Source: Colwelliaceae bacterium (GTDB lineage: Bacteria > Pseudomonadota > Gammaproteobacteria > Enterobacterales > Alteromonadaceae). From it: a DNA stretch of 37,781 nt. A program made the translations under genes and the position numbers. The notes beneath the pieces were generated by a model. The model was not told the origin of the DNA, searched no databases, and saw only the letters and a program-made list of their open reading frames with translations. Where the stretch lies: positions 1 to 37,781 of the forward strand of contig JAGSHH010000008.1 in assembly GCA_023954655.1 (NCBI GenBank). Reading direction: 5' to 3'. Positions 23,921-32,450 of the stretch are shown piece after piece; position 1 is the stretch's first letter, and every line of letters starts with the position of its first letter.

Positions 23921-24547
23921 ATGACGGTTAAATTAAATCAACATTGCTTAGGTGTCGTGCTAACAGGTGGTTTATCTTCTCGAATGGGTACAGATAAGGC
24001 CCTACTGACACGAGAACATGAAAGTATGTTGTCTTTTAGTTGCCAGAAATTACAGCAAGCAAAAGTAAGTGAAGTAGTCATTAGTGGTAAACAACACGGT
24101 ATTCCCGACTGTTTTGAAAACTTAGGCCCAATGGGCGGCATTTATACCATCATTGAAAAATACCGACCGAATGCATTATTACTCTTGCCAGTTGATTTAC
24201 CACTCATTGATAGTGAGTCGTTGCAACAACTTAAAAGAATTGGAGAACTATCTCAGCAAGCTTGTTTTTATCAAGACAGTTTTCTACCACTTTATTTACC
24301 TATTACGGCTTTTGTTGAGCAATTTTTTAAAAAATCATTTTCTCAATGTACATCTAATTCAGCACCAGTTATTTCAGCAGATAAAAAAGGCCCTTCTATA
24401 AGGTCATTAATTGAGCAAATACCGCACTCAAGTTTAACAATTAAAAACAAACAGGGTTTGTTTAATACAAATACCCCTGAACAATGGCGTCAGGCCCAGC
24501 AAAAAATTAAACATCAACGAATGAATAGCAGGATAAAAAATGTCTAG
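23921..24547 (+). CDS. mobA: Molybdenum cofactor guanylyltransferase
   Basis: Transfers GMP to Moco to make the bis-MGD form used by DMSO-reductase-family enzymes. It is 208 residues long, with the nucleotide-binding loop LTGGLSSRMGTDKAL near residues 13-27, a GPMGGIY segment and LLLPVDLPL. The ATG begins directly after the moaA stop codon with GGTGG just upstream, and the gene overlaps moaB by 8 bases. In E. coli mobA lies elsewhere with mobB; here it is built into the moa operon. Confidence 0.95.
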   Translation: MTVKLNQHCLGVVLTGGLSSRMGTDKALLTREHESMLSFSCQKLQQAKVSEVVISGKQHGIPDCFENLGPMGGIYTIIEKYRPNALLLLPVDLPLIDSESLQQLKRIGELSQQACFYQDSFLPLYLPITAFVEQFFKKSFSQCTSNSAPVISADKKGPSIRSLIEQIPHSSLTIKNKQGLFNTNTPEQWRQAQQKIKHQRMNSRIKNV

Positions 24548-25091
24548 TTCAAACCATAGTGGAAAAACATTTGTACCACTTAATATTGCCGTATTAACCG
24601 TTTCTGATACTCGTGATGAGTCAAATGATACCTCAGGTCAATTATTAGTTGAGCGTGTTAATAGCGCTGGACATCATGTTAATGACAAAGTCATTGTAAA
24701 AGACGATATTTATCAATTACGTGCGATTGTTTCAAAATGGATTGCTGATGAAAACATCCATGCTGTTATAAGTACCGGTGGTACTGGTTTTACTTTAAGA
24801 GATAATACTCCAGAAGCATTGTTGCCATTATTTGATAAAAATGTCGAAGGATTTGGTGAAGTATTTAGAGCAATTTCTTTAGACGAAATAGGCACATCAA
24901 CCATTCAATCTCGTGCTTTTGGCGGTATTGCTAACCAAACTGTTATTTTATGTGTACCGGGCTCAACCAACGCGTGTCGCACCGCTTGGGATAAACTAAT
25001 CAAAGAACAGTTAGATGCAAGTCATCGCCCTTGTAACTTTGTTCCGCACTTAAACATCCAAAATACTGAACAATGTGAGACTCGCAACTAA
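24540..25091 (+). CDS. moaB: Molybdenum cofactor biosynthesis protein B
   Basis: A 183-residue MoaB/MogA-family protein. [42 protein letters not shown] and [15 protein letters not shown], ending RPCNFVPHL, follow E. coli MoaB rather than MogA. No separate mogA is present in the window, so this protein may perform molybdopterin adenylylation before MoeA acts, or mogA may lie elsewhere. It overlaps mobA (8 bases) and moaC (1 base, TAATG). Confidence 0.93.
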   Translation: MSSSNHSGKTFVPLNIAVLTVSDTRDESNDTSGQLLVERVNSAGHHVNDKVIVKDDIYQLRAIVSKWIADENIHAVISTGGTGFTLRDNTPEALLPLFDKNVEGFGEVFRAISLDEIGTSTIQSRAFGGIANQTVILCVPGSTNACRTAWDKLIKEQLDASHRPCNFVPHLNIQNTEQCETRN

Positions 25092-25582
25092 TGACAAATA
25101 AAGAAAACAAAGTTGCCTTAAGCCATGTCAATCAACAAGGTGAAGCCAATATGGTTGATGTTACTGAAAAGTCAATGACATCGCGTTCTGCAACCGCTAT
25201 TGGTTTTATTAAAATGACTCAAGAAACACTTGCCTTAATTAATCAAGGCGAGAATAAAAAAGGTGATGTTTTTGCTGTAGCTCGAATTGCAGGTATTCAA
25301 GCGGCAAAAAAATGTAGTGATCTCATTCCTTTATGTCATCCATTAATGTTGACTAAAGTAAAAATTGATTTTGAAGTAGATGAAAAACATAGCCTAGTAA
25401 AAGTGAGCAGTCTATGTCGTTTAACCGGGCAAACAGGCGTCGAAATGGAAGCTTTAACAGCGGTTTCTGTTGCTTGTTTAACATTGTTTGATATGTGTAA
25501 AGCAGCTGATCCTGAGATGGAAATTTTTGGTATTAAAGTATTAACGAAAGAAGGCGGTAAATCCGGAAAATGGCAAGCATAG
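25091..25582 (+). CDS. moaC: Cyclic pyranopterin monophosphate synthase
   Basis: Works with MoaA to form cyclic pyranopterin monophosphate. The 163-residue protein has the family motifs [12 protein letters not shown] (about 21-32), [18 protein letters not shown] (about 73-90), [17 protein letters not shown] and [10 protein letters not shown]. The ATG overlaps the moaB stop. Confidence 0.97.
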   Translation: MTNKENKVALSHVNQQGEANMVDVTEKSMTSRSATAIGFIKMTQETLALINQGENKKGDVFAVARIAGIQAAKKCSDLIPLCHPLMLTKVKIDFEVDEKHSLVKVSSLCRLTGQTGVEMEALTAVSVACLTLFDMCKAADPEMEIFGIKVLTKEGGKSGKWQA

Positions 25583-25636
25583 TATTTTTATTTCATTGAA
25601 ATACTCGTTTTACTTTTCTTGAATTGTGAGAAACAT

Positions 25637-25882
25637 ATGATAAAAATTTTATTTTTTGCTGCGCTTCGCGAACAACTAGGCAGTGAAGGAACTTTATTAC
25701 CTAGCGAAAACATTAGTTCGGTAGAACAAGTGATTGACGCCTTGATTGTTAAAAACCCTCATTGGCAAGTTGCTTTTAAAAGCAGCTTACTTTGTGCCGT
25801 TAATCAAGAAATGGTTAATAAATCTCACTCGGTTAATACTGGAGATGAAGTTGCTTTTTTCCCTCCAGTAACAGGCGGGTAA
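25637..25882 (+). CDS. moaD: Molybdopterin synthase sulfur-carrier subunit
   Basis: An 81-residue ubiquitin-like protein ending in the essential Gly-Gly (FFPPVTGG), which MoeB adenylates and a sulfurtransferase converts to thiocarboxylate. The start MIKILFFAALRE is chosen by similarity; an in-frame start at 25619 would add six residues (MNCEKH) not typical of the family. Two bases separate it from moaE. Confidence 0.95.
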   Translation: MIKILFFAALREQLGSEGTLLPSENISSVEQVIDALIVKNPHWQVAFKSSLLCAVNQEMVNKSHSVNTGDEVAFFPPVTGG

Positions 25883-25884
25883 AC

Positions 25885-26361
25885 ATGTATAACCAAGAAA
25901 AGTTAATGGTTAAAATTTCTATTCAAGAAGCAGATTTCAACTTGTCTGAAGAAGTGAATTTGCTTGAAAAACTTAACAATGAAGATGGTGCCGTGGTTAC
26001 TTTTTCAGGCAGAGTAAGAAATGTTAATTTAGACAAAAGTGTTAGCGGTTTATTTCTCGAACATTACCCAGGAATGACAGAAAAATCGCTTGAAAAAATT
26101 ATTGAACAAGCCAAACAACAATGGACTATTGGTCGAGTAACAATCATTCACCGTATAGGACAACTACTTGTCGGTGATCAAATAGTATTTGTTGGCGTCA
26201 CTAGCAAACATCGCAAAGAAGCCTTTGCTGCCTGTGAATTTATAATGGATTACTTAAAAGTCGAAGCGCCATTTTGGAAAAAGGAATTAAGTGACGGAGA
26301 AGAAAGCTGGTTAGACGCAAAACAAAGTGATAAAGACAAAGCAAAGAATTGGCAATCTTAG
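25885..26361 (+). CDS. moaE: Molybdopterin synthase catalytic subunit
   Basis: Catalytic partner of MoaD, adding sulfur to cyclic pyranopterin monophosphate. Conserved segments are DGAVVTFSGRVRN, LEHYPGMTEKSLE, RVTIIHRIGQL, FVGVTSKHRKEAF and the catalytic lysines in MDYLKVEAPFWKKE. It has 158 residues from ATG 25885; ATG 25906 (MVKISIQEADF) would give 151, closer to the E. coli length, so the start is uncertain. Confidence 0.95.
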   Translation: MYNQEKLMVKISIQEADFNLSEEVNLLEKLNNEDGAVVTFSGRVRNVNLDKSVSGLFLEHYPGMTEKSLEKIIEQAKQQWTIGRVTIIHRIGQLLVGDQIVFVGVTSKHRKEAFAACEFIMDYLKVEAPFWKKELSDGEESWLDAKQSDKDKAKNWQS

Positions 26362-26370
26362 GTCTCTTCT

Positions 26371-27222
26371 ATGATGAAAAAGTGCTTACTTACAATCTAT
26401 ATATTTTTCTTTCTCTCTTTATTTATACATCCAGAAGCGATAGGAAATCAGCAATCTAACGAACAGAGTTCTCCATTAAAAATCGCTGTATCGGCTAACT
26501 TCTCGCACACCCTATCCAAACTTTTGCCTTTATTTGAAGCCAAAACAGGCATTAAAACTCAGCTATTTATTGGTTCTACTGGAAGCTTATTTCAACAAAT
26601 TCAACATGGTGCAGCCTACGACATTTTTATTGCTGCTGATAAATTAAGACCACAACGACTTATTGAAGCTAATCTAGCACTTGATGATAGTGTAAAAACC
26701 TATGCTTTTGGTACGGTTTCTTTTTGGTCGTCATTATGGCAACAAGCCCCAAACACTCCCCTCCCTACTCTGAATAAAATATTTCAACATATTCAAAATA
26801 AACAATATAAAGTGGCAATAGCAAACCCTAAAATTGCCCCCTATGGTATGGCTGCTAAACAAATTTTTGAAAAAAAGGGACTTTGGAATAAGGTGATTAA
26901 AAAGCAACTTATTACTGGCAGTAACATCAATCAAACGTTTCAACAAACGAGAAGTGGTGCAGTTTCTATAGGTATTGTTGCTAATAGCCAATTAAAAGTG
27001 AATGGTCTAACAGGTATTACCATTCCTGATTCTTACTATCAGCCTATTGAGCAACAGTTAGTGATTTTAAAGTCGAGTAAAAAAATAATACAGGCTCAGG
27101 CTTTAAGCAAATTTTTACTTTCATATGAAAGCCAAAAGTTAATAAGTTCCAATGGTTATTATCCAATTCAACCTTCAATAAACAAGGAAGTTATAAGTAA
27201 AAGAGAGGTAAGTTATGACTGA
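26371..27222 (+). CDS. modA: Molybdate ABC transporter periplasmic binding protein
   Basis: Captures molybdate in the periplasm. The 283-residue precursor has a signal peptide (MMKKCLLTIYIFFFLSLFI..., cleavage near residue 27). The mature protein opens with LKIAVSANFSHTLSKLLPLFE and has FIGSTGSLFQQIQHGAAYDIF, with the oxyanion-binding serines, and ANPKIAPYGMAAKQ. It lies 9 bases after moaE in the riboswitch operon and overlaps modB by 8 bases. Confidence 0.95.
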   Translation: MMKKCLLTIYIFFFLSLFIHPEAIGNQQSNEQSSPLKIAVSANFSHTLSKLLPLFEAKTGIKTQLFIGSTGSLFQQIQHGAAYDIFIAADKLRPQRLIEANLALDDSVKTYAFGTVSFWSSLWQQAPNTPLPTLNKIFQHIQNKQYKVAIANPKIAPYGMAAKQIFEKKGLWNKVIKKQLITGSNINQTFQQTRSGAVSIGIVANSQLKVNGLTGITIPDSYYQPIEQQLVILKSSKKIIQAQALSKFLLSYESQKLISSNGYYPIQPSINKEVISKREVSYD

Positions 27223-27913
27223 GTTTTCAGATGACGCACTTGCTTTAATAACCACACTTAAAATGGCTGGCGTGACAACCTTTTTCTTAATGCTTATTGG
27301 CACACCTTTAGCCTGGTTTTTAGCTAAAATGAAAAGTCGTAGTAAAGTTTTTATAGAGGCGCTCGTTGCATTACCTTTAGTATTACCTCCAACTGTTTTA
27401 GGTTTTTATTTATTAATCGCTTTTTCTCCTCAGCATCTCCCAGGACAATTATGGCAAGAGTTCACAGGACAACAACTTGCATTTAGTTTTAGTGCGCTTG
27501 TTATTGGTTCTATTTTTTATTCATTACCATTTGTTGTGCAACCTCTGCAGAAGGCATTCGAGCAATTAGGAACAGACTATTTAGAAGCAGCTGCCATGTT
27601 AAAAGCAGGACCTATTGATCGCTTTTTTAGCATTGTATTCCCAATGACAAAAGCCAGCTTTATTACCGCAGCAAGTTTAGGCTTTGCCCATACTGTTGGA
27701 GAATTTGGCGTAGTACTTATGATAGGCGGAAATATCCCCGGAGAAACTCGTGTATTATCAATTGCATTATTTGACCATGTAGAAGCGTTTAACTATTCAC
27801 AAGCCCATAGTTTAGCATTCGGATTAATCATTGCTTCTTTACTTCTATTATCCGCAATATATTTACTCAATCATAAACCTCTAAAAATTAACAATAATAT
27901 TGAGCAGAGTTAA
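27215..27913 (+). CDS. modB: Molybdate ABC transporter permease
   Basis: A 232-residue inner-membrane permease with five to six hydrophobic segments. PLVLPPTVLGFYLL and the cytoplasmic EAA loop EAAAMLKAGPIDRFFSIVFP (about 126-145), the contact to the ModC ATPase, are typical of ModB. GAGAGG precedes the ATG inside modA. Confidence 0.96.
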   Translation: MTEFSDDALALITTLKMAGVTTFFLMLIGTPLAWFLAKMKSRSKVFIEALVALPLVLPPTVLGFYLLIAFSPQHLPGQLWQEFTGQQLAFSFSALVIGSIFYSLPFVVQPLQKAFEQLGTDYLEAAAMLKAGPIDRFFSIVFPMTKASFITAASLGFAHTVGEFGVVLMIGGNIPGETRVLSIALFDHVEAFNYSQAHSLAFGLIIASLLLLSAIYLLNHKPLKINNNIEQS

Positions 27914-27916
27914 CAC

Positions 27917-29008
27917 ATGAATACACTTACTCTTGCTATCCAATCAACCAACCATTCATTCCCCTTTACTGTGAATCAACGTTTGTCATTTTCTGGAATT
28001 GTTGGCGTTTTTGGACACTCAGGTTCAGGTAAAACTACATTATTACGTTCAATTGCTGGCTTGAATGAAAAAATATCTGGTTCAATTGTTTTTAACGATA
28101 AAACATTATTTGATAGTCATTCAAAGCTCAATATGAGCGCTGAAACTCGTAATATTTCAATAGTGTTTCAAGAGCCACGTTTATTCCCACATTTAACCGT
28201 CGAGCAAAACTTAGACTTTGCAGTTAAACGCTGTACTAATTCACAACTAAATAAAAAAGACATTATTGAACTCACAGGAATATCATCGCTACTTCAGAAA
28301 AACATCCACAAACTTTCTGGTGGAGAACAACAAAAAGTTGCATTAGCACGTGCTGTTTTATCTGAACCCAGTTTATTATTGTTAGATGAGCCATTAAGTG
28401 CTTTAGATAGAAAAAGTAAAAAAGAGCTTATTAACCTACTTAAAGTCGTTCATAAAAAGCTCAAACTTCCAATGATTTATGTCAGCCATAGTAGCGAAGA
28501 ACTACAACAGCTAGCTGAACAATTAATCGTACTAGAACAAGGGGAAGTTCGTAATATTGGAAACATACATCAAATAATACACCAACTTAATGATACTCAA
28601 CTGATAAATCAACAAACCAGTTTAACCGTAACAGTTGAAGAGATTAATCATCAGCATGGTTTAGTTCAGTTAAGATTCGAAAATCAAAAAATTTACATGT
28701 CATTAGAACAGCTGGCTGTTAGGCATAAAAAAGAACATACCCAGCATAAGTTACGCTGTTATATTTTTGCCAGTGATATCAGTATTGCTACAAAAGAGCC
28801 AACGAGTAGCTCCATAGTAAACCAACTTAAAGCAACAATTGCTGATATCAAACTAGATCACTCGCAAGTACTTGTTTCATTAAAATGCCAAGAACAGGAA
28901 TTTTTTGCCAGTATTTCTACATATTCGCTTGATAAGTTATCCTTATCAATTGATCAAGATGTATATATTCAATTTAAAGCGAGCGCAGTGCGCACATTAA
29001 CGTTCTAA
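27917..29008 (+). CDS. modC: Molybdate ABC transporter ATPase
   Basis: ATPase that drives ModAB import. The 363-residue protein has Walker A GHSGSGKT (33-40), signature LSGGEQQ (133-139), Walker B LLLLDE (153-158) and the D-loop after it. The C-terminal third (about 275-360, ATIADIKLDHSQVLVSLKC) is the molybdate-binding Mop/TOBE domain. It starts three bases after modB. Confidence 0.96.
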   Translation: MNTLTLAIQSTNHSFPFTVNQRLSFSGIVGVFGHSGSGKTTLLRSIAGLNEKISGSIVFNDKTLFDSHSKLNMSAETRNISIVFQEPRLFPHLTVEQNLDFAVKRCTNSQLNKKDIIELTGISSLLQKNIHKLSGGEQQKVALARAVLSEPSLLLLDEPLSALDRKSKKELINLLKVVHKKLKLPMIYVSHSSEELQQLAEQLIVLEQGEVRNIGNIHQIIHQLNDTQLINQQTSLTVTVEEINHQHGLVQLRFENQKIYMSLEQLAVRHKKEHTQHKLRCYIFASDISIATKEPTSSSIVNQLKATIADIKLDHSQVLVSLKCQEQEFFASISTYSLDKLSLSIDQDVYIQFKASAVRTLTF

Positions 29009-29050
29009 TCACTAATGACAAATAACTAAACATTACGAAACGAGACTATT

Positions 29051-29803
29051 TTGCTTACATCACAAGAAAAACTAAGATACAGCCGACAAATTATGCTCAA
29101 TAAAATTGGTGAAGCTGGGCAATTAAAGTTACGTAATTCTAGTGTTCTAATTGTTGGTATGGGTGGACTAGGAAACCCTGTCAGTATGTATTTAACTGCC
29201 GCAGGTGTTGGGAAAATAATTATTGCAGATGGTGATATAGTTGATATAACAAATCTACAAAGGCAAGTATTATTCAATGAACAAGATATTGAGTTAAACA
29301 AAGCAGATAGTGCAGCAAGTAAATTAACTCAGAATAACCCTGAAGTTGATATTGAAGTCATTGATGAAATGCTTGATGAAGAGCTTTGTCAATTTTATAT
29401 ACCACAGGTTGATGTTGTTATTGATTGTAGTGACAATGTAGCTACTCGTTATCTGGTTAATCAGATTTGTATTGAGCATAAAAAACCATTTGTTGTGGGT
29501 GCAGCTACAGGATTTGACGGTCAGCAACTTGTTATCGATCCAAGAGAAGCGGACAGCGCATGTTATCAATGTTTATTTCCTAATATAGAAAAGGCTCCTG
29601 AAAATAATTGTAAAACAATTGGTATTCTTGGACCGATTTTAGCGATTGTTGCAGGTTTACAAGCCGTTCAAACCCTTAAGATATTAACTGGCATAAACGT
29701 AAAGCATAATCAATTGAATATATACGATGGTTTAAATAACCAATGGCAACAGTTTAATATTTCAAAGCAGAAAGATTGTCCAGCTTGTAATATAAAAATA
29801 TAA
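29051..29803 (+). CDS. moeB: Molybdopterin-synthase adenylyltransferase
   Basis: E1-like enzyme that adenylates the MoaD C-terminus. It is 250 residues long with ATP-binding VGMGGLGNP (35-43), DGDIVDITNLQRQ, and a zinc site from C171/C174 (CYQC) and C243/C246 (CPAC). Its closest alternative is ThiF of thiamine synthesis; the position at the end of a complete moa operon and the absence of thi genes favour MoeB, though one protein may serve both. The start is an in-frame TTG at 29051. Confidence 0.92.
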   Translation: MLTSQEKLRYSRQIMLNKIGEAGQLKLRNSSVLIVGMGGLGNPVSMYLTAAGVGKIIIADGDIVDITNLQRQVLFNEQDIELNKADSAASKLTQNNPEVDIEVIDEMLDEELCQFYIPQVDVVIDCSDNVATRYLVNQICIEHKKPFVVGAATGFDGQQLVIDPREADSACYQCLFPNIEKAPENNCKTIGILGPILAIVAGLQAVQTLKILTGINVKHNQLNIYDGLNNQWQQFNISKQKDCPACNIKI

Positions 29804-29816
29804 TGTGATACATATT

Positions 29817-29843
29817 AAAAAGCCTTCAAAAAGAAGGCTCTAT
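29817..29843 (-). terminator. Terminator between moeB and rmf
   Basis: AGCCTTC (29821-29827), loop AAAAA, GAAGGCT (29833-29839). On the minus strand the stem is followed by TTTTTAATATG, a good U-run, so it mainly serves rmf; on the plus strand it may also stop the moa operon less efficiently. Confidence 0.85.
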
Positions 29844-29866
29844 ACAACATTTTATTAGCGATTTTT

Positions 29867-30040
29867 TTACTTAAATAATCCTGAATTTCGGTCAGTAACG
29901 GCTTCTCGCCATCCCCCTAACCATTCGGATTTTGCATCAGTATTTTGATAAGGACAATTTTCTTTATTTTTTCCAGAAAGGCCTGCTTGGTAACCATTTG
30001 AATGTGCTCTACCTAAACGATCTCTTTTTTGTCTTCTCAT
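29867..30040 (-). CDS. rmf: Ribosome modulation factor
   Basis: A 57-residue protein matching E. coli RMF along its length: MRRQKRDRLGRAHSNGYQAG, then GKNKENCPYQ, then SEWLGGWREAVTDR. RMF promotes 70S dimerisation into 100S hibernating ribosomes in stationary phase. GAGGG sits 8 bases before the ATG, and a terminator follows. An inverted repeat TGTCAG/CTGACA (30093-30117) lies 53-77 bases upstream of the start codon. Confidence 0.95.
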   Translation of the reverse strand: MRRQKRDRLGRAHSNGYQAGLSGKNKENCPYQNTDAKSEWLGGWREAVTDRNSGLFK

Positions 30041-30092
30041 ACACGAACCCTCATAACTAATTGATAAATATAGATTTTATTACAAGATTTAT

Positions 30093-30117
30093 TGTCAGAA
30101 ATTAATAATGACTGACA
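30093..30117 (-). promoter_or_regulatory. Inverted repeat upstream of rmf
   Basis: TGTCAG (30093-30098) and CTGACA (30112-30117) are perfect 6-base inverted arms, 13 bases apart. It sits where an operator or the 5' end of the rmf message would be. The spacing differs from a CRP site. Confidence 0.3.
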
Positions 30118-30317
30118 CTTTATTTAAGAACATTTAGTTTTTTAAAGCAAGGATAAATTTGTTATGAAAACGTCAATTTTTTGAAATTTTCTCATGTTAT
30201 TTAATGGTCATTTAATAAACAATAAATAAATAGTTGAAAAACAATTTGTTATTTTTTTTGGATTAGTTCAAAAGGAAATTAAAAAATTATTTATATAATA
30301 AATTCATTTAAAAAAAT

Positions 30318-30539
30318 TTATTTTTTATCAAGTAATGGCTCCAACATTTTTTCTAAACCATTTAATTTAATTTCATACATTAATGCCAATTGTTCACCTA
30401 ACTTTCCTTCAGGGAAACCCTTACCATGAAACCAAACTAAATAAGGTTCTGGTAATTGAAGTAATTTACGCCCGGCATATTTCCCAAAAGGCATAACTTG
30501 ATTTACTGCAGTGATAAGTGACTGTTGATCTGAAAACAT
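30318..30539 (-). CDS. DUF3820 family protein
   Basis: A 73-residue protein with the family core MPFGKYAGRKLLQLPEPYLVWFHGKGFP. Members are small, probably cytoplasmic, and of unknown biochemical function. The ATG has TAGGA just upstream. The gene is divergent from the DUF3083 gene across a 125-bp gap that holds a strong palindrome. Confidence 0.82.
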   Translation of the reverse strand: MFSDQQSLITAVNQVMPFGKYAGRKLLQLPEPYLVWFHGKGFPEGKLGEQLALMYEIKLNGLEKMLEPLLDKK

Positions 30540-30574
30540 ATATTCCTAACTATTTTGAAAAATGACAGATAAAA

Positions 30575-30621
30575 GAAGGTGAGATACTTGACATAAATAT
30601 GTCACACCTTCGCCCTATAAT
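30575..30621 (+). promoter_or_regulatory. Nested palindrome and -10 element before the DUF3083 gene
   Basis: GAAGGTG (30575-30581) pairs with CACCTTC (30605-30611), and inside it TGACATA (30589-30595) pairs with TATGTCA (30598-30604). A perfect TATAAT (30616-30621) follows. No -35 is correctly spaced: TTGACA at 30588-30593 is 22 bases away. The palindrome may be an activator or repressor site over the -35 region. Confidence 0.5.
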
Positions 30622-30664
30622 CCCCAAAAAATTTATACAATCAATTTTCTAATAGGGACTTTAA

Positions 30665-31777
30665 ATGTCAATTGTACGTAAAAGAAGTGCTGCACATAAA
30701 ACTTATATTCCAACGAATAATAGAGATAACCAGTATATTTTGGCAGAGTTTATTCTCTCTGATGAGATAATCAAACACATTGACCCAAATTTTTCTGAAA
30801 AGAAGCAGCAGCCATACTTTCAATGCTATCAAAGGTTATCACAACTACTTTTTACATTAAGCAATGATTTTAAAATTAAAAGCAGTGTTTTTGTGGCCAA
30901 TGACAAATTGGTAAGAGTGAGATACAGCCAAGAAATGCATCAATGGCAAACTAGCCAGCAAATATTGTTTTACTATGATCCTCAAGTTCATGAACTTCAA
31001 AACACATTTTTTGATGCCAACAAAAAAGCGAAGAAAATAACGTTACTATTTTTAGCCACAGGTGAAGATATTCGAGTAAATTCAGCAATATTCCATCAAA
31101 AAACGAACAATTTATTAAAATGTTTTTCTCAACATTTATCTTTACAAAAAGGTGATATAAGAGTCAGAGATCATCAACATATCACCTATGATATATTTGC
31201 AAAAAATAAAGGTTGTTCAGGATCTATTGCTCATAAGTTACGTAGCATTGCCCAACGTTACCAAAGCCAAGATATTACACTACCAGAAGAACAGTCTGCT
31301 ATTAACTATGCGGTCATAAATCTAACTATTAATCATCGTATATTAAACCTTGTTGATATTGATTCAACATCTCATGATCCGTATAACCCTCTATATACAT
31401 ATTTAACGGATACTTTTTCTTTGGTCGCAAAACGATTCAACCTTAATAACGGAGCCCTTATTGCAAATGGTTTAGTCCCAATAGTAAGGCATAGTTTGCA
31501 TGAAATAATCTCTCGTGTAGGTGAATTGCAAATGTTAGGTTATAACCCTAAGCAAAGTCCTTGTGGATTAGTCAGTAAATGGCAAGCAGATCAATTAGTC
31601 GACAATGTACAGTTTATCTTTGTTGCTACTAATAGTGATAGTTCTGATAATCGCTATGGGCGATTTTTAAATCAAATTGACCAAGCAATGCGTTTAATGG
31701 CTGCAGAACTTGAAATACCAACAAATAAAGAAGAACTTATTGTCAGATTTCACCAACATATAGCTTATGATTTTTAA
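30665..31777 (+). CDS. DUF3083 family protein
   Basis: A 370-residue protein without signal peptide or membrane segments, so probably cytoplasmic. From memory it belongs to DUF3083, restricted mainly to Alteromonadales, with no known function. AGGG precedes the ATG at good spacing. The N-terminus is basic (MSIVRKRSAAHK), and HDPYNPLYTYLTDTF and PIVRHSLHEIISRVGELQMLGYNP look like conserved structural blocks. It stands alone, with msrA 67 bases downstream on the same strand. Confidence 0.7.
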   Translation: MSIVRKRSAAHKTYIPTNNRDNQYILAEFILSDEIIKHIDPNFSEKKQQPYFQCYQRLSQLLFTLSNDFKIKSSVFVANDKLVRVRYSQEMHQWQTSQQILFYYDPQVHELQNTFFDANKKAKKITLLFLATGEDIRVNSAIFHQKTNNLLKCFSQHLSLQKGDIRVRDHQHITYDIFAKNKGCSGSIAHKLRSIAQRYQSQDITLPEEQSAINYAVINLTINHRILNLVDIDSTSHDPYNPLYTYLTDTFSLVAKRFNLNNGALIANGLVPIVRHSLHEIISRVGELQMLGYNPKQSPCGLVSKWQADQLVDNVQFIFVATNSDSSDNRYGRFLNQIDQAMRLMAAELEIPTNKEELIVRFHQHIAYDF

Positions 31778-31844
31778 TAATTTAATAGATCTATTGATGG
31801 CAATTTATTATATTTCACACTCTACCTTTTAAGAGAGCGACAAG

Positions 31845-32381
31845 ATGAACTCAATAGAAAAAGCAACACTTGCAGGTGGTTGTTTTTGGTGTATAGAAGC
31901 AGCTTTTAATAGCTTACAAGGAATTATAAAAGCTGAATCAGGATACATGGGCGGAACAACATTATCGCCTAGTTATGAACAAATTTGTCAAGGTGATACT
32001 GGCCATGCCGAGGTAGTACAAATAACCTTTGATTCAACTTTAATCACTTTTAATGACATTTTGGAAATATTTTTCGCTCTACACGATCCTACTCAATTGA
32101 ATAAACAAGGCAATGATGTTGGTACTCAATACCGTTCAGCTATTTTTTACCATGATAATCAACAAAAAATTGCCAGCATGGGTTTAATTACAAAAATAGA
32201 AGAAGAGCAAATTTGGCCAGGAAAAGTAGTGACCGAAGTAACACAACTAAAAGAATTTTATAGTGGAGAACTCTATCACCAAGAATATTTTAAAAATAAT
32301 CCAGAAAACCAATATTGCCAAGCAGTAGTTTCGCCAAAATTGGCAAAGTTTAGAAAGAAATTTGCTGAAAAACTAAAATAA
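31845..32381 (+). CDS. msrA: Peptide methionine sulfoxide reductase A
   Basis: Repairs oxidised methionine (S-sulfoxide). The 178-residue enzyme has the catalytic GGCFWCIE (C13 nucleophile, C16), SGYMGG, CQGDTGHAEVVQ and LHDPTQLNKQGNDVGTQYRS. A resolving cysteine may be the one in NQYCQAV near the C-terminus. AAGAGA is upstream of the ATG, and a terminator follows. Confidence 0.97.
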   Translation: MNSIEKATLAGGCFWCIEAAFNSLQGIIKAESGYMGGTTLSPSYEQICQGDTGHAEVVQITFDSTLITFNDILEIFFALHDPTQLNKQGNDVGTQYRSAIFYHDNQQKIASMGLITKIEEEQIWPGKVVTEVTQLKEFYSGELYHQEYFKNNPENQYCQAVVSPKLAKFRKKFAEKLK

Positions 32382-32399
32382 GAATCTAATCAATATTAA

Positions 32400-32430
32400 A
32401 AAGCCAGCTATTATTAGCTGGCTCTTTTTC
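32400..32430. terminator. Terminator between msrA and cnoX
   Basis: AGCCAGCT (32402-32409) and AGCTGGCT (32416-32423) form an 8-bp stem, followed by CTTTTT on the plus strand and by a T-run on the minus strand (TTTTAATATTG). It serves both convergent genes. Confidence 0.9.
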
Positions 32431-32450
32431 ATCATTGTTAATACTGATTA

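Noticed and set aside
29051-29803. Annotation of the E1-like gene as thiF
   Set aside because: No thiamine genes nearby; it follows a complete moa-mod set with MoaD present, so moeB is the better reading.
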